From the NCBI GenBank assembly GCA_951213105.1, contig OX578155.1:34183984-34247983 (forward strand): 64,000 nt of DNA. Reading direction: 5' to 3'. Below, one piece after another: positions 13,090-25,022 of the stretch. Source of the DNA: Amaurobius ferox (Eukaryota > Arthropoda > Arachnida > Araneae > Amaurobiidae). The notes under the pieces are model-generated. The model had not been told where the DNA came from, did not search any database, and saw only the letters and a program-made list of their open reading frames with translations. The translations under genes were made by a program, and so were the position numbers. Every line of letters begins with the position of its first letter. The first letter of the stretch is position 1.

Positions 13090-16000
13090 TAAAAAATCTG
13101 ATGTGGGCAGCACATGACTTTCTTTCCCTGCAGACTTATATCCGCCCTCTCTTTATTTTAATTAAATTTATTTCACTTTTAATTCAATTTTCGTTCTCAT
13201 TCGGTAACCGGACTTATTTTCAAAGGTGGCGTAGAGAAAATAAGAAAAACTAAAATATCTCGAGAACGGCTTGTCCTAGTGTAATGGGGTTAGTCTTATT
13301 CTTTTCTTCGCTAAAAATTACGTATTAAACAAGCATTTAATGGATATATTTGAGCATACGTAGTTCTTTAGTTTAAATTTTGACGATTTTTGCGGGCCAT
13401 TTTGCAAAAAAAGGCAGGTTATTTTTTTCCGAATGATACCAAAATCTAATCAGTACCAGGGTGACCCACAAATGACTCATCTGCCGCATTTTGTGACATT
13501 CGGTCCATTAGTTTTTCAGTTAGATTGGATACAAACTTTTGCGGACCATTTCGCAAAAAAAAGCGGGTTCTTTTATCCCGAATCGTACCCAAAACTAATC
13601 AGCATCAGACTCGCCCACAAGTGACTTACCTACCAAATTTTGGGAAATTCGATCCATTAGTATTTTAGTTAGAGTGGATACAAAATCTGCACAGACACAC
13701 AGCGATACACACAGACGTCACGCTAAAAATGGTTTATTCGTATTCTAGAGATCTTGAAACGTGTAAATCCGTCGAAAACTCGAGTTGCGATTTTCGACAT
13801 GATTCCAATACTTTCCCTATACATTACCATGTATTGCAGGGAAAGTAAAAATCTGATCTGGGCAGCACATGATTTTCCCTGCTGACTTATATTCACGTTC
13901 TCTTTATTTTAATTACATTTAATTCTCTTTTAATTCAATTTCCATTCTCATTTGATAACTGGACTTATTTTCAAAGGTGGCGTAGAGAAAAAACGAAAAA
14001 ACTAAAATATCTCGAGAACGGCTAGTCCTAGTGTAATGGGGTTGTTTTTATTCTTTTCTTCGTTAAAAATTACGTATTAAACAAGCATTTTATGAATATA
14101 TTTGAGCACACGAAGTTTTTTATTTTAGATTTTGGCGATTTTTGCTGGCCATTTTGCAAAAAAAGACAGGTTATTTTTTTCCGAATCATACCAAAATCTA
14201 ATCAGCACCAGGTTGGCCCACAAGTGATTTCCTACCAAATTCTGTGGAATTCGGTCCATTAGTTTTTAAACTAGAGTGGATACAAGCTTTTGCGGGCCAT
14301 TTCGCAAAAAAAGGCGGGTTCTTTTATCCCGAATCGTACCCAAAACTAATCAGCACCAGATTCGCCCACAAATGACTTACCTGCCAAATTTTATGAAATT
14401 ATGTCAACTTTAGAGTGGATACAAAATCTGCACAGACACACACAGACGTCACGCTAAAAATAGTTTTCTCGTATTCTAGAAGTCTCGAAACGTGTAGATC
14501 CGTCGAAAACTCGAGTTGCGATTCTCGGCATGATTCCAATACTTTCCCTATATACATTACAATGTATTGCAGGGAAAGTAAAAAATCTGATGTGGGCAGC
14601 ACATGACTTTCCCTGCAGAATTAATTTCATATTTTCTTTATTTTTTTAATAATTCGTTGGATTGAGTTTTATTGCACCAAATAACACTAAATTTGCACTT
14701 TTAATTCCATTTTTGTTTTTATTTGGTAATTGGACATTTTCCCGAAATCGGCGTAACAAAAATGCAAGAAATCTCAAATATCTTGAGAACGGTTAGTCCT
14801 AAAGTATAATGGAGTGTGTTATATTCTTTATCCTCGTCAAAAATTGCATATAAAACAAACATTCATTTGATATATTTGAGCATATATAGTCTTTTTTTTT
14901 CGATTTTGGCGATTTTTGTGAGCCATTTGTAAAAAAAGGCGAGTTGTTGTTCTCCGAATTGTACCAAAATCTAATCGGCACCAAAGTATCCCACAAGTAA
15001 CTTATCTACCAATTTTTGTGAAATTGGATCAATTAATATTTTAGCTAGTGTGGATACATGCAATTTTTGCGGGCCATTTCCGAAAAAAATGCAGGTTGTT
15101 CTTTTCCGAATCGTACCAAATTCTAATCAGCGCCAGGGTTGACCACAAGTGACTTATCTACCAAATTTTATGAAATTTAGTCGATTAGATGCTTTAGAGT
15201 AGAAATATATAATTTTTGCGGGCCATTTCGTAAAAAAAGGCAGGTTGTTCTTTTCCGAATGGTACCAAAATCTAATCAGTACCAGGGTCGACCATAAGTG
15301 ACTCATCTACCAAATTTTATGAAATTTAGTCGATTAGATGCTTTAAAGTAGAAATATATAATTTTTGCGGGCCATTTCGTAAAAAAAGGCAGGTTGTTCT
15401 TTTCCGAATCGTATCAACATCTAATCAGCACTAGGGTGACCTACAAGTGACTTATGTACCAAATTTTGTAAAATTTGATCAATTAGTTTTTCAGTTACAT
15501 TGGATACAGGCAATTTTTGCCATTTTTGCCATTTCGCAAAAAAAGGTGGGTTGGTTTATTCCGAATAGTACCCAAAACTAATCAGCACCAGGGTCACATA
15601 CAAGTGACTTATCTACCAAATGTAATGAAAATCGGTCCATTAGTTTTTGAGTTAGAGTGGATACAAAATCTGCACAGACAGACAGACACGCAGACACACA
15701 CACAGACGTCACGCTAAAAATGGTTTTTTCGCATTCTAGAGGTCTTGAAACGTGTAGATCAGTCGAAAACTCGAGTTGCGATTTTCGACATGATTCCAAT
15801 ACTTTCCCTATATATTACCATGTTTTGCAGGGAAAATAAAAATCTGATGTGGGCAGCACATGACTTTCCCTGCAGACTTATATTAACGTTCTCTTTATTT
15901 TAACTAAATTTATTTCACTTTTAATTCAATTTTCGTTCTCATTCCGTAACCGGGTTTATTTTCAAAGGTGGCGTAGGGAAAGTACGAAAAACTAAAATAT

Positions 16001-17190
16001 CTCGAGAACGGCTAGTCCTAGTGTAATGGGGTTGGTCTTATTCTTTTCGTCGTTAAAAATTACGTATTAAATCAGCATTTAATGGATATATTTGTGTATA
16101 CCCAGTTCCTTAGTTTAGATTTGGACGATTTTTGCGGGCCATTTTGCAAAAAAAGGCAGGTCATTTTTTTCCGAATCGTACCAAAATCTAATCAGCACCA
16201 AGGTAACCCACAAGTGACTCATCTACCAAATTTTGTGAAATTCGGTCCTTCAGTTTTTCAGTTAGAGTGGATACAAGCTTTTGCGGGCCATTTCGCAAAA
16301 AAAGGCGGGTTCTTTTATTCCGAATCGTACCCAAAACTAATCAGCACCAGACTCGCTCACAAGTAACTGACCTACCAAATTTTGTGAAATTCGGTTCATT
16401 AGTTTTTTAGTTAGATTGGATACAAAATCTGCACAGACAGACAAACACACAGACAGCACGCTAAAAATAGTTTTTTCGCATTCTAGAGGTCTCGAAACGT
16501 GTAGATCCGTCGAGAACTCGAGTTGTGATTTTCGGCATGATTCCAATACTTTCCCTATACATTACCATGTATTGCAGGGGAAGTAAAAATCTGATGTGGG
16601 CAGCACATGACTTTCCCTGCAGACTTATACCCACGTTCTCTTTATTTTAATTAAATTTATTTCACTTTTAATTCAATTTTCGTTCTCATTCGGTAACCGG
16701 ACTTATTTTCAAAGGTGGCGTAGAGAAAATACGAAAAACTAAAATATCTCGAGAACGGCTGGTCCTAATGTAATGGGGTTGGTCTTATTCTTTTCTTCGC
16801 TAAAAATTACGTATTAAACAAGCATTTAATGGATATATTGGAGCATACGTAGTTCTTTAGTTCAGAATTGGACAATTTTTGCAGGCCATTTTGCAAAAAA
16901 AGGCAGGTTATTTTTTTTCGAATCATACCAAAATCTAATCAGCACCAGAATGACCCACAAATGACTCATCTGCCGAATTTTGTGAAAATCGGTCCATTAG
17001 TTTTTTAGTTAGAGTGGATAAAATCTTTTGCGGGCCATTTCGCAAAAATAGGCGGGTTACTTTATCCCGAATCGTACCCAAAACTAATCAGCACTAGACT
17101 CGCCCATAAGTGACTTACCTACCAAATTTTGTGATATTCGGTCCATTAGTTTTTTAGTTACAGTGGATACAAAATCTGCACAGACAGACA
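13090..17190. repeat. Hierarchical tandem satellite array (~745-bp units of ~150-bp subunits)
   Basis: Units begin at the phrase CTGATGTGGGCAGCACATGA or a near match, at about 13095, 13851, 14585, 15842 and 16590. Unit lengths are ~756, 731, 1257 and 749 bp, plus a partial last one. Inside each unit a ~150-bp subunit recurs, marked by 'gcgggccatttcgcaaaaaa', 'aatcagcacca' and 'aaattcggtccattag'. Most units have two subunits; the 1257-bp one has about five. Units end in a 'cacagacacacagacgtcacg' tract and an imperfect palindrome, ACTTTCCCTATACAT...ATGTATTGCAGGGAAAGT (from 13810, 14541, 15801, 16548). Open frames here are repeat shadows. Confidence 0.9.
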
Positions 17191-17249
17191 CAAGTAGAAG
17201 AGAAATGAGAGTTGAAGCCCCGCAGGCGGAGCTGCGGAGCGCATTCCAA

Positions 17250-17408
17250 TGTGAGGACGTCATCGGAGGATGACGTCACGTTATCTTATCAGATGACGTC
17301 ATCGGCTTATCTTATCAGATGACGTCATCTGATAAGCTTATCTTATCGGATGCGTCATTGGTTTATCTTATCGGATGACTCACTCGATAAGATTATCGGC
17401 TGACGTCA
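17250..17408. promoter_or_regulatory. Cluster of TGACGTCA palindromes and TTATC motifs
   Basis: Four exact TGACGTCA sites lie at 17271, 17294, 17320 and 17401, with near matches at ~17255 and ~17350. TTATCTTATC motifs alternate with them. TGACGTCA is the cAMP-response element bound by CREB/ATF proteins, and TTATC is a GATA site in reverse. The alternation is itself a short tandem repeat, so the cluster may be a by-product of repeat expansion rather than a selected enhancer. No promoter-proximal gene is evident. Confidence 0.5.
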
Positions 17409-17523
17409 TGTACTTGACACAGACAGTGAGGTTGAAGAAGACCTTGGCGGCCATCTAGGAAATTTTGGTGGCGCCCTCTATGGACAGGTTGGAGAACTGT
17501 GTTGGCTAAAAGGAAAGAATTAT

Positions 17524-17595
17524 TTCTGGACTGAGCTGGATTCGAACTGGGGACCCCTTGCACCGTAGGAGAGTGCTTTAACCAGTAGACACTTT
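17524..17595 (-). repeat. tRNA-derived sequence
   Basis: The minus strand reads GTCTACTGGTTAAAGCACTC (A-box-like), then ~25 nt, then GGTCCCCAGTTCGAATCCAG, whose GTTCGAATCC is a near-perfect B box. Acceptor and anticodon stems pair poorly, so a tRNA pseudogene or SINE head is more likely than a functional tRNA. Confidence 0.5.
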
Positions 17596-17616
17596 GAGAC
17601 TTGCAGTAAATGCTGA

Positions 17617-18205
17617 ATGAATGATATCTTCCCTGCGAAAGGAGTTGGGTACTTGGAATATTTTCTGAACTTCTACGAGGGGATGGTGCGAATGAATTAA
17701 GATTTTAATTCATTTTTAATAAATGAATAAAATATATTATGAAAAAAAAATGGAATATAGTCATAATGGAGTTTTAATAAGAGGATTATTTTTTTTAAAT
17801 AATTTAGTAATTATTGTTTTTATGAAATGGTTTAGAAAGCGTTTGAAGACATTTACGAAATTTTAGACGGCGGTGATGGCGCCCTCTATTGGCACTTGAA
17901 TGAAATAATGAATGATATCTTCCCTGCGAAAGGAGCTGGGTACTTAGAATATTTTCCAATCTTCTATGAAGGGATGGTGCGAATGAATTAAGGTTTTAAT
18001 TAATTTTTAATAAATAAATAAAATGTATTATGAAAAAATATGGAATGTAGTCATAATTGAATTTTAATAGGTGGATTATTTTTGTAATAATTGGAACGTG
18101 GGTAATTAATTTTTTTTATGGAATGGTTTGGAAAGTACTTGAAGACATTTACGAAAGTTTAGACGGCGGTGATGGCGCCATCTATTGGCACTTGAATGAA
18201 ATACA
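17617..18205 (+). repeat. Tandem duplication of ~295 bp
   Basis: The block from ATGAATGATATCTTCCCTGC to GATGGCGCCCTCTATTGGCA occurs twice (offset 291-296 bp) with ~90% identity by eye. A third, partial 'ggtggcgccctctatgg' lies at ~17470. No coding potential is clear. Confidence 0.85.
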
Positions 18206-18622
18206 TGCGACGAATTTTAATAGAATTAATTTCGAGAGAGGTTTTTGTGTTCTTTTAATTCGATAGTCGGACGATGACTGAATAATTTTAGCTTCACGCT
18301 CATACATGTTTTAATGAACGAAGATATTTTTTTTTACGTTGGCCGTTCATCAGAATTTTAAGAACGGGGTGTATGTTATTGAATTTTATTAATTTTAATG
18401 AAATGATTTTTGGGGTATTTTTGAATGAAGGAATGGGGGATTTCTACCACTCCATAGTGAACTAGCATATCGCATGTTTTAAATTTTACCATAAGATGCG
18501 AACAAGATTTGACCTTTTTAGAAGAGGTGTGTGTGCGCGTATGCCAGCCAAGATAATTAATTCTTTTAATGATTAGTAGGGGAGTCTGTGTTAAAACTGA
18601 CATGTTTTAAAAGCATGCGAAA
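18206..18622. other. Gene-free flank of the 16.3-kb element
   Basis: I see nothing recognisable. The sequence does not match the right flank of the element. Confidence 0.6.
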
Positions 18623-19432
18623 TTTTAGGAATAGGTTATAATACTCGCTGAACACGTTTCGACATTTTTTTTTTAATTTTACTGGGAATATTGTCAGATT
18701 TTTTATAATGATATTCATAAAAATGTTATGAAACGCAAAACTTTAACTATTTTAAATCATGCTGAATGTCTATTTTCACGTACCATGTGTGATTTGAATG
18801 CTAGGTTATACTACTTACTGAACATGACACGACACTTTTCAGAATGATTGTGTGTGCCACGCGATTTTTTATGACAAGTATCAGAACTTGCTGAATCCGT
18901 TTCGACTGTTTCTATCTACAAAAAAAATGGCTGTATTGATTTCTTTTCAAATATATGGGAAATTCAAGACTTTGCTATATTTAAGGACGTAGTTAAAATG
19001 AATAGGTGTACTGAATTATCAGTGAATGGAATAATTGGGAGATATTTTTAAAATGCAAAGTACTGAAAGCTTCACAAGCTAATGTTCTGCACAGATGTGA
19101 CTTGCATATGTATTGTGACATGGATGTTCTTACCAATGGCTTCTAAAAATGGAATCCAGATTATTTTGAAGAGTATACTGGGTTATTTTAAAGTATCCTC
19201 TAAAATGTTATGTATTAGAAAATAGCAAGATCCATTTCTATGTAGAAATAGTACATGCATGTCATACATTAAAAAAGAAATGAGTGTATGCCAATTCTAG
19301 TTTAGAAAATAGCCTTTATTTGAAAATCGTACGATCCATTTCTACAAAGAAAGGATATGATCGATTTTCAAATTAAAAAAAAATGATACATGCATGTTAT
19401 ACATTAGAAGAAAAAGTGTTAGTAAAAGTGGG
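18623..19432 (+). repeat. Left terminal inverted repeat of the 16.3-kb element
   Basis: It begins TTTTAGGAATAGGTTATAAT and runs to about GTAAAAGTGGGG. The reverse complement is found at 34120-34942 with scattered mismatches and small indels. Similarity stops abruptly at both limits. Confidence 0.9.
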
Positions 19433-19990
19433 GTATTCATCGAATTCTGCGATGAATTTCCTGACAATATATTAAAAGTTCTATGCATGATTTTTATACA
19501 TCCTTTTAAAATTTTACATGCTACTAAATACAAATTGATTATTTTTTTACGATGGCCCATAAATGTTCCGATGAAGGAGTTTAATTATCCTAAGTTAATA
19601 ATGAGTTTAACGAATTTTAATTACTTCGAATTTTAATTAATTTAAATTCGCATTCAATTTTTTTTTTCGCAAACTCTTTTTTTTTTTTCCAAAAACCTTC
19701 TCCAAAGAATGGATTACCTAAAGTATTTTTAATAACATACTGACTTATTTTAAAAGTCCAATTTAAGAGAAAATATCCATTTTAAAGCAAATTATTTTAA
19801 AAGTTCTCATTAGAAAATTCCAGATTTTTAGATATACACTCATTCAGCCCTTGACATTGAAACAGCAATCTAGTATCTCTCACTATCACACGAGATGGTG
19901 AATCACCATATACTGACTGGATGATTGTGCCTTGTAATTTGTTGAACTGAGAAGAGGGGAGGGGGGAGGGGGATTAGATAAGAAAAAGGG
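19433..19990. other. Unassigned internal region
   Basis: An 80-codon frame overlaps the TIR (19394-19636), but it shows no recognisable motif. The remainder is A/T and G-rich tract sequence (GGGGAGGGGGGAGGGGG at ~19955) just upstream of the TATA box. Confidence 0.5.
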
Positions 19991-19997
19991 TATAAAA
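19991..19997 (+). promoter_or_regulatory. TATA box of the small spliced gene
   Basis: TATAAAA stands ~20 bp upstream of the retrotransposon's left target duplication (20012-20024). Right of the insertion, the leader resumes at 25360 and the first ATG is at 25439. Without the insertion, the TATA box would lie ~110 bp from that ATG, which fits a short 5' leader. The insertion therefore separates promoter from coding sequence. Inferred from position only. Confidence 0.5.
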
Positions 19998-20011
19998 TGT
20001 GTGTGAGACTG

Positions 20012-20024
20012 AACATTTTTATCT
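20012..20024 (+). repeat. Target-site duplication, left copy (retrotransposon 1)
   Basis: AACATTTTTATCT is repeated exactly at 25347-25359. Confidence 0.95.
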
Positions 20025-20282
20025 TAAGCTGCGTAAATTGTAACTCGGGGCTCTCTCTCGTACTTTAGTATTGCTCCTGCTTTTACCAGTTGGTGATCTT
20101 CTTGCTTCCGCTTGGGCGTGTTATATCTAGTTTCGATAGAGCACGTCGGGCAAAGCAATTCTACAGCTTGTTGTGTACGGGCGATTCGCCATTTTGGATT
20201 TTGTGCTTTCCATTTTGGAGTGCCACGTGTGTTGTTACCACGTGGTAGTGCTATTTTTTTGGAACTTCTCCACCCTGACGAT

Positions 20283-22352
20283 ATGGATTTGGAACGAGGC
20301 GACGTGGCAGCTACTCGCGAACTTGCTGGTGAGCTGGACGAGGAAGAATTCGGGCCTCTCAAGGGTGCCTTGATGAATTACTGCGAAACTCTACCTGATG
20401 ATGGACTGATGACTGGACTGAAGGAAGAAATCAAGACCGCCGTCAACTTCTGCACCCTGGCAGTCTACGTGATGACTCTTCACATCAGGGAGCTGCTGAT
20501 GAACGGACTACTGGGACAGGAAGAGGATCAAGTCTCCAAGATGCTAGGTTCGTTACTTTCTGTGAACTCTTTTTTGTTTGCCCGGAAATTGGATAGGTTT
20601 ATTGATTGTGATATTTATGAGATTTCTAAATGTGAGGGATGTAATTCTAGTGTTCAAATCAAAAGTAAAATGATAGAGCAAGGCTTAATTAAGGATATTA
20701 AAGATGAAGATAAACTTAAGACGGTTGAAAATCCAAATAAAAAAAGAAAGATGGAGGGGCAATCCACTAAGGATGCTCCTACTAAAAGCCAGATTGTAGA
20801 AGAAAACTTAAATGTCCATGATAACATGGACTGTAATGAAATAGCTGATAATGTTGTAAATGTAACTGACAATGATTATGTTAAAACTAAGACTTACGCT
20901 GAGATTGCCGCGCAACCAGTAGTGTTTAAAAGTGCACCTAAACCTAAAACGGTCGAAAATAGTGACAGGCTAACAACAGTTGAAGTTGAGAAAAAAGACC
21001 CAAAAGCTGAATGTTTTTTCATAAAGTTCAATGATAATTACAAGGTTCTCCTTAAAAAACTAAATGATATCTCAGGAAATAAAGTATCTGGCAAGCTCAC
21101 AGGAGACATGCTAAAATTGATTCCAAATGACGCTGACACCTACAGGGTTGTACAGCGCCATTTAAGTAGTGAGAAAATCCCCTTCCACAGCTTAAACCTA
21201 AAGACGGAGAGGCCAAAAAAGGTAGTTCTGAAGGGGCTACCAACAAATTATAACATGGAGGAAATAAAAATCACTTTAACATCCGAAGGATTAGATGTAG
21301 TCCGGGTTTCTCAACTGAGAAACACTAAAACGAGATTACCCCTGCCGATCTTCTTAGTCAGCCTTAGGCCTACGGCAGACTGGCAGAGGGTCTACAGACT
21401 AACAAGATTAGGTTACTTGGCTGTGAAGGTAGAGGCCTTCAGAGCACGGGGCTTCAAAATCTGCTACCGGTGCCAACAGTTCAATCACTCCTCGGAGAAC
21501 TGCAGTATGCCACCTAAGTGCCTTAAGTGTGCTGAAGAACACTTCACACGGGACTGCCAGAGACCTAGGTCTGAGAAGGCTACGTGTGCAAATTGCAATG
21601 GAGACCACCCAGCGAACTTCAGGCAATGCCCGAAGAACCCCTGGAACAGAGGAAAGGCACCGGGGTATGCCCCCCCTCCCCAAAATCAGATACCCCCTTG
21701 GAGGCAAAAGGCCCTCGGATTAAACTCCCAGGCACCCCCTCAGGGCTCCTCGCACACTGTGCCACAGCAAAACAGATACCAATCTTCAGCACCCACCAGA
21801 TCGGTGCAAGAGCAGGCCCCCAAACCTTCGTCTTCCAGAGAATTGACTCCGGAAGAAGTAAAACTGGCTACTATAGCCATTATAAAGAGAAAGGAAGCCG
21901 AAAAAGCCAGACAGGCGGAACTAGAAGCTAAAATTGTAAATCAATATGCTAAATCAAAAGAAGAAATCAAAACACGTGAAGCCAAAACTAAACGAGTCAG
22001 AGAGGAAGAGCTCGCGCAAACCCAGCTGTTAGAAAAAACGGTTGAAAAAAGGCAAAAAACTACTGAGGTCCAAAAGGATACTCACGAAAATGACCAAACC
22101 GCGGTTGAGGCTGAGGATATGGAAGCTGAGACTGAACCTGTTGGTAAAACCAATGATGAAAAGATGGATGAAATCCTCAACCTCATCAGAGGGTTTATCA
22201 CCATGTTCGACCTAGATGCAATAAAACACCTGTTGATGCAGTTCGCAGAGCTAATACAAAAAAAGAGTGATCCAATGCAAATGGTCTTTGAGGCTTTTAA
22301 ATTAATCGCGGACTTTAAAAATAACAGTGAGAATCAAACCCGTCATGGCTAG
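20283..22352 (+). CDS. Retrotransposon 1 ORF1, nucleic-acid-binding Gag-like protein
   Basis: A 689-aa protein that would coat the element's RNA and chaperone its transfer. I chose the ATG at 20283 (MDLERGD); the frame stays open further upstream, but without another ATG. The N-terminal third is acidic and low in complexity. The central region holds the conserved RPKKVVLKGLP segment. Three zinc knuckles follow: CYRCQQFNHSSENC (CX2CX4HX4C), CLKCAEEHFTRDC and CANCNGDHPANFRQC. Next come a Pro/Gln-rich stretch, a charged helical region and a C-terminal ~60-aa helix. It overlaps ORF2 by 8 nt (ATGGCTAG), suggesting reinitiation-type coupling. The frame is intact. Confidence 0.92.
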   Translation: MDLERGDVAATRELAGELDEEEFGPLKGALMNYCETLPDDGLMTGLKEEIKTAVNFCTLAVYVMTLHIRELLMNGLLGQEEDQVSKMLGSLLSVNSFLFARKLDRFIDCDIYEISKCEGCNSSVQIKSKMIEQGLIKDIKDEDKLKTVENPNKKRKMEGQSTKDAPTKSQIVEENLNVHDNMDCNEIADNVVNVTDNDYVKTKTYAEIAAQPVVFKSAPKPKTVENSDRLTTVEVEKKDPKAECFFIKFNDNYKVLLKKLNDISGNKVSGKLTGDMLKLIPNDADTYRVVQRHLSSEKIPFHSLNLKTERPKKVVLKGLPTNYNMEEIKITLTSEGLDVVRVSQLRNTKTRLPLPIFLVSLRPTADWQRVYRLTRLGYLAVKVEAFRARGFKICYRCQQFNHSSENCSMPPKCLKCAEEHFTRDCQRPRSEKATCANCNGDHPANFRQCPKNPWNRGKAPGYAPPPQNQIPPWRQKALGLNSQAPPQGSSHTVPQQNRYQSSAPTRSVQEQAPKPSSSRELTPEEVKLATIAIIKRKEAEKARQAELEAKIVNQYAKSKEEIKTREAKTKRVREEELAQTQLLEKTVEKRQKTTEVQKDTHENDQTAVEAEDMEAETEPVGKTNDEKMDEILNLIRGFITMFDLDAIKHLLMQFAELIQKKSDPMQMVFEAFKLIADFKNNSENQTRHG

Positions 22353-25022
22353 GTCCCAAAAAGAAAGCTTTAAAATAATATTTTGGAATGCGAACGGCAT
22401 ATCTCCAAGAATAAATGAACTTAGGAGCTACGTAAATGAAAATGATGTAGATGCCCTGTTAATTCAGGAAACTAAAGTTAGAGAAAATAAAAAACTAAAT
22501 ATAGCAAACTATATTGGCTATCACAACCTAAGCTCAAATACAACTGCTAGAAACCCCCATGGAGGAACAGCAATATATATCAAAAGAAATATTCCCCACG
22601 AGGAAATAAACAACATAAATCTTCAAGGAGTAGAAAATACTAGCATAAAAATTAAAATAAATAATGTAAACCCATTTATCCTAACTTCAATATATGTCAA
22701 AAACATGAGTGGTATAAATGTAGCTGCGCAGCTGGAACTGCTTTTCTCGCGATATCCAAACACAATACTCGCGGGCGACTTCAATGCACACCACCGAGCG
22801 TGGGGCAGCAGGAGAGCCAACATACGCGGTACACAGATACACAGATTACTGAACACAACAAACACCAACATCATTGCACCGTCGAGACCAACCTGCTTCT
22901 CAGGTGCCAACGGCTCATTCATAGACTTTGTCCTAACGAGAAACATAGAATACGCTCACACTATCGATACCCTAGATGAATTCGACTAGGATCATTTACC
23001 GGTATTGGTGACATTTGATCTGAACACTCCCCTTCCAGCCTCTCTGGGACAAGAGAGGGTGAACTGGAACGTTTTCAAAAGAGCACTTTTTGAGCCGCAC
23101 TTGGCAGTACCCAACATTATGAGCACGGCGGATATTGACTCTGCCACACACACACTCACAACAGAAATCAAGAGAGCTATTGCCTCTGCCACAACACATC
23201 GTGAGTCACCAAAAATGCCCACACTTTCCCACCATGTCAAACAATTAGTTAGGCAAAGGAACAGAATGCGTAAGACATGGCAGGCTAATAGAGACCCTAC
23301 CCTCAAAAGGGAGCTTAACAGACTCACGTGGAAAGTCAGGGATAAAATTGTCGCAGAAAAGCAGCAACAGTATAAAGAGTTAATTGAATCCCTTAGCTCG
23401 GAAGACGTATCGCTCTGGCAATTCGCTAAAAGACTCAGAAAACCTCAAATTAAACTCCCGCCACTAATAGATGGCGTTAAAATCGCGTACTCAGACGAAG
23501 AAAAAGCAGAGGCGCTTGCTAGGCATTACGAAAAGCAATTTGAACCAAACCACGATCTAATGTGTCAGGACACCCTAAGAATGGTTAGGCAAACTCTAAA
23601 CAACTTCAGGAACTCCCCGGTCACGGCTGAGATTAACCCAGCCACCCCGCAAGAGATAATTGATATCATCAAGAACCGTAAAAGCCCAGGGCACGACAAA
23701 ATTAGGAATATTGCGGTCAAAAACCTACCCTTAAATATAATATTTTACTTGACCACCCTAATAAACAAAATACTAAAACTAAATTATTTCCCCAAAGAAT
23801 GGAAGGAAGCGATAATTATAGCGATCCATAAGCCTGGTGAGGATGCCACAATTCCAGCCAACTATAGACTAATCAGCTTACTACCGACACTTAGTAAAAT
23901 TACTGAGAAAATAATTCTTATAGACTGAACACACACCTTAGTGAGAATGATATTATCATTCCGGAGCAGTTTGGATTTCGGCCAAAACACTCCACCACTC
24001 ATCAATTGCTGAGAGTGGTAGAGTACATATCTTCTGGACTTAATAGTAAGACACCCACAGCTGCGATTTTTCTTGACATACAAAAAGCATTTGATAAAGT
24101 GTGGCACTGTGGATTAGCATACAAATTGATCACTCTAAAAGTCCCTGACGCACTTGTCAAACTTTTAATCTCATACCTTAATAACAGACACTTCCAAGTT
24201 AGAGTAAAAGATAACATGTCTACACCCAAGCTCATTAAAAGTAGTGTACCGCAAGGATCCATCCTGGGCCCGACACTCTTTAACATATATCTAAATGACA
24301 TCCCCAGGACCCTAGACACGGAGCTGGCACTCTATGCAGACGACAGTGCGATACTTGCAAAACATCCTTACGTCTCAGTAATGCACAGACAGCTACAACA
24401 ACACTTAGACATACTCCAAACATGGCTGGAAAAATGGCGAATAAAATTAAACCCCAATAAATGTCATTGGATTTATTTCTCTAGAAAACGTAAACCTCCG
24501 CCGCCTCTGTACATAAACAACCATACCCTAAAAGCGGAAAAATCTACTAAATACCTAGGTGTAACGATAGATTCCCACCTAACCTGGAAACAGCACGTAA
24601 CGAACTTAATCAAAAAAGCGTATATGGCCACAGGAGCCTTATACCCAATGATAGGAAACGGAAATCTAAGTTATCAAAATAAACTCCTAATTTATAAATC
24701 GGTCATCCGCCCGGGAATGCTATATGCAGCACCCGTATGGGGATATGCCTGTAAAACTACTATAGACTTACTAGAGACAAAACAAAACAAAACCCTAAGG
24801 ATTATAAGGAAAGCTCCTAGATACTTAAGAAACTCGGTAATTAGGAAAGACTTCAAAATAAAAACTGTTAGTGCCCAAATTAAAAAGCTAGCGCTTAAAT
24901 TCTATAAAAATCTGCCATCTGTTCCAAATGAACTACTATTCAATCTGCATGACTATGATCATCGCAAAGCCAAATCACGTAAGAGACCCCGCGCGGTACT
25001 TAATATTGAAAATCGGAATTAG
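22345..25022 (+). pseudogene. Retrotransposon 1 ORF2, endonuclease and reverse transcriptase
   Basis: This encodes the target-primed reverse-transcription machinery. The N-terminal APE-type endonuclease shows FWNANGI, LIQETK, GDFNAHH (about 22770) and DHLP. The reverse transcriptase shows the SPGHD region, PQGSILGP and the catalytic YADD (24332-24343). The C-terminal 'TLRIIRKAPRYLRN' segment is typical of the group. Two lesions break it: an in-frame TAG at 22987-22989 just before the last endonuclease motif, and a one-base deletion near 23915-23925 between the fingers and palm. Three open segments (22345-22989, 23005-23928, 24006-25022) together cover the whole protein, so decay is recent. 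Confidence 0.92.

Noticed and set aside
14399..16546. Frames of 60-94 codons in the 13-17 kb region
   Set aside because: They repeat with the satellite period and on both strands.
17224..17420. CRISPR-like array of short repeats
   Set aside because: The repeated TTATC/TGACGTCA phrases have no constant repeat with unique spacers, and the window is eukaryotic.
20024..20362. 112-codon minus frame opposite the retrotransposon leader
   Set aside because: Ser/Pro-rich antisense of ORF1 and its leader; no motif.
22623..24319. Minus-strand frames of ~100 codons opposite retrotransposon 1 ORF2
   Set aside because: Antisense shadows of conserved endonuclease and reverse-transcriptase codons.
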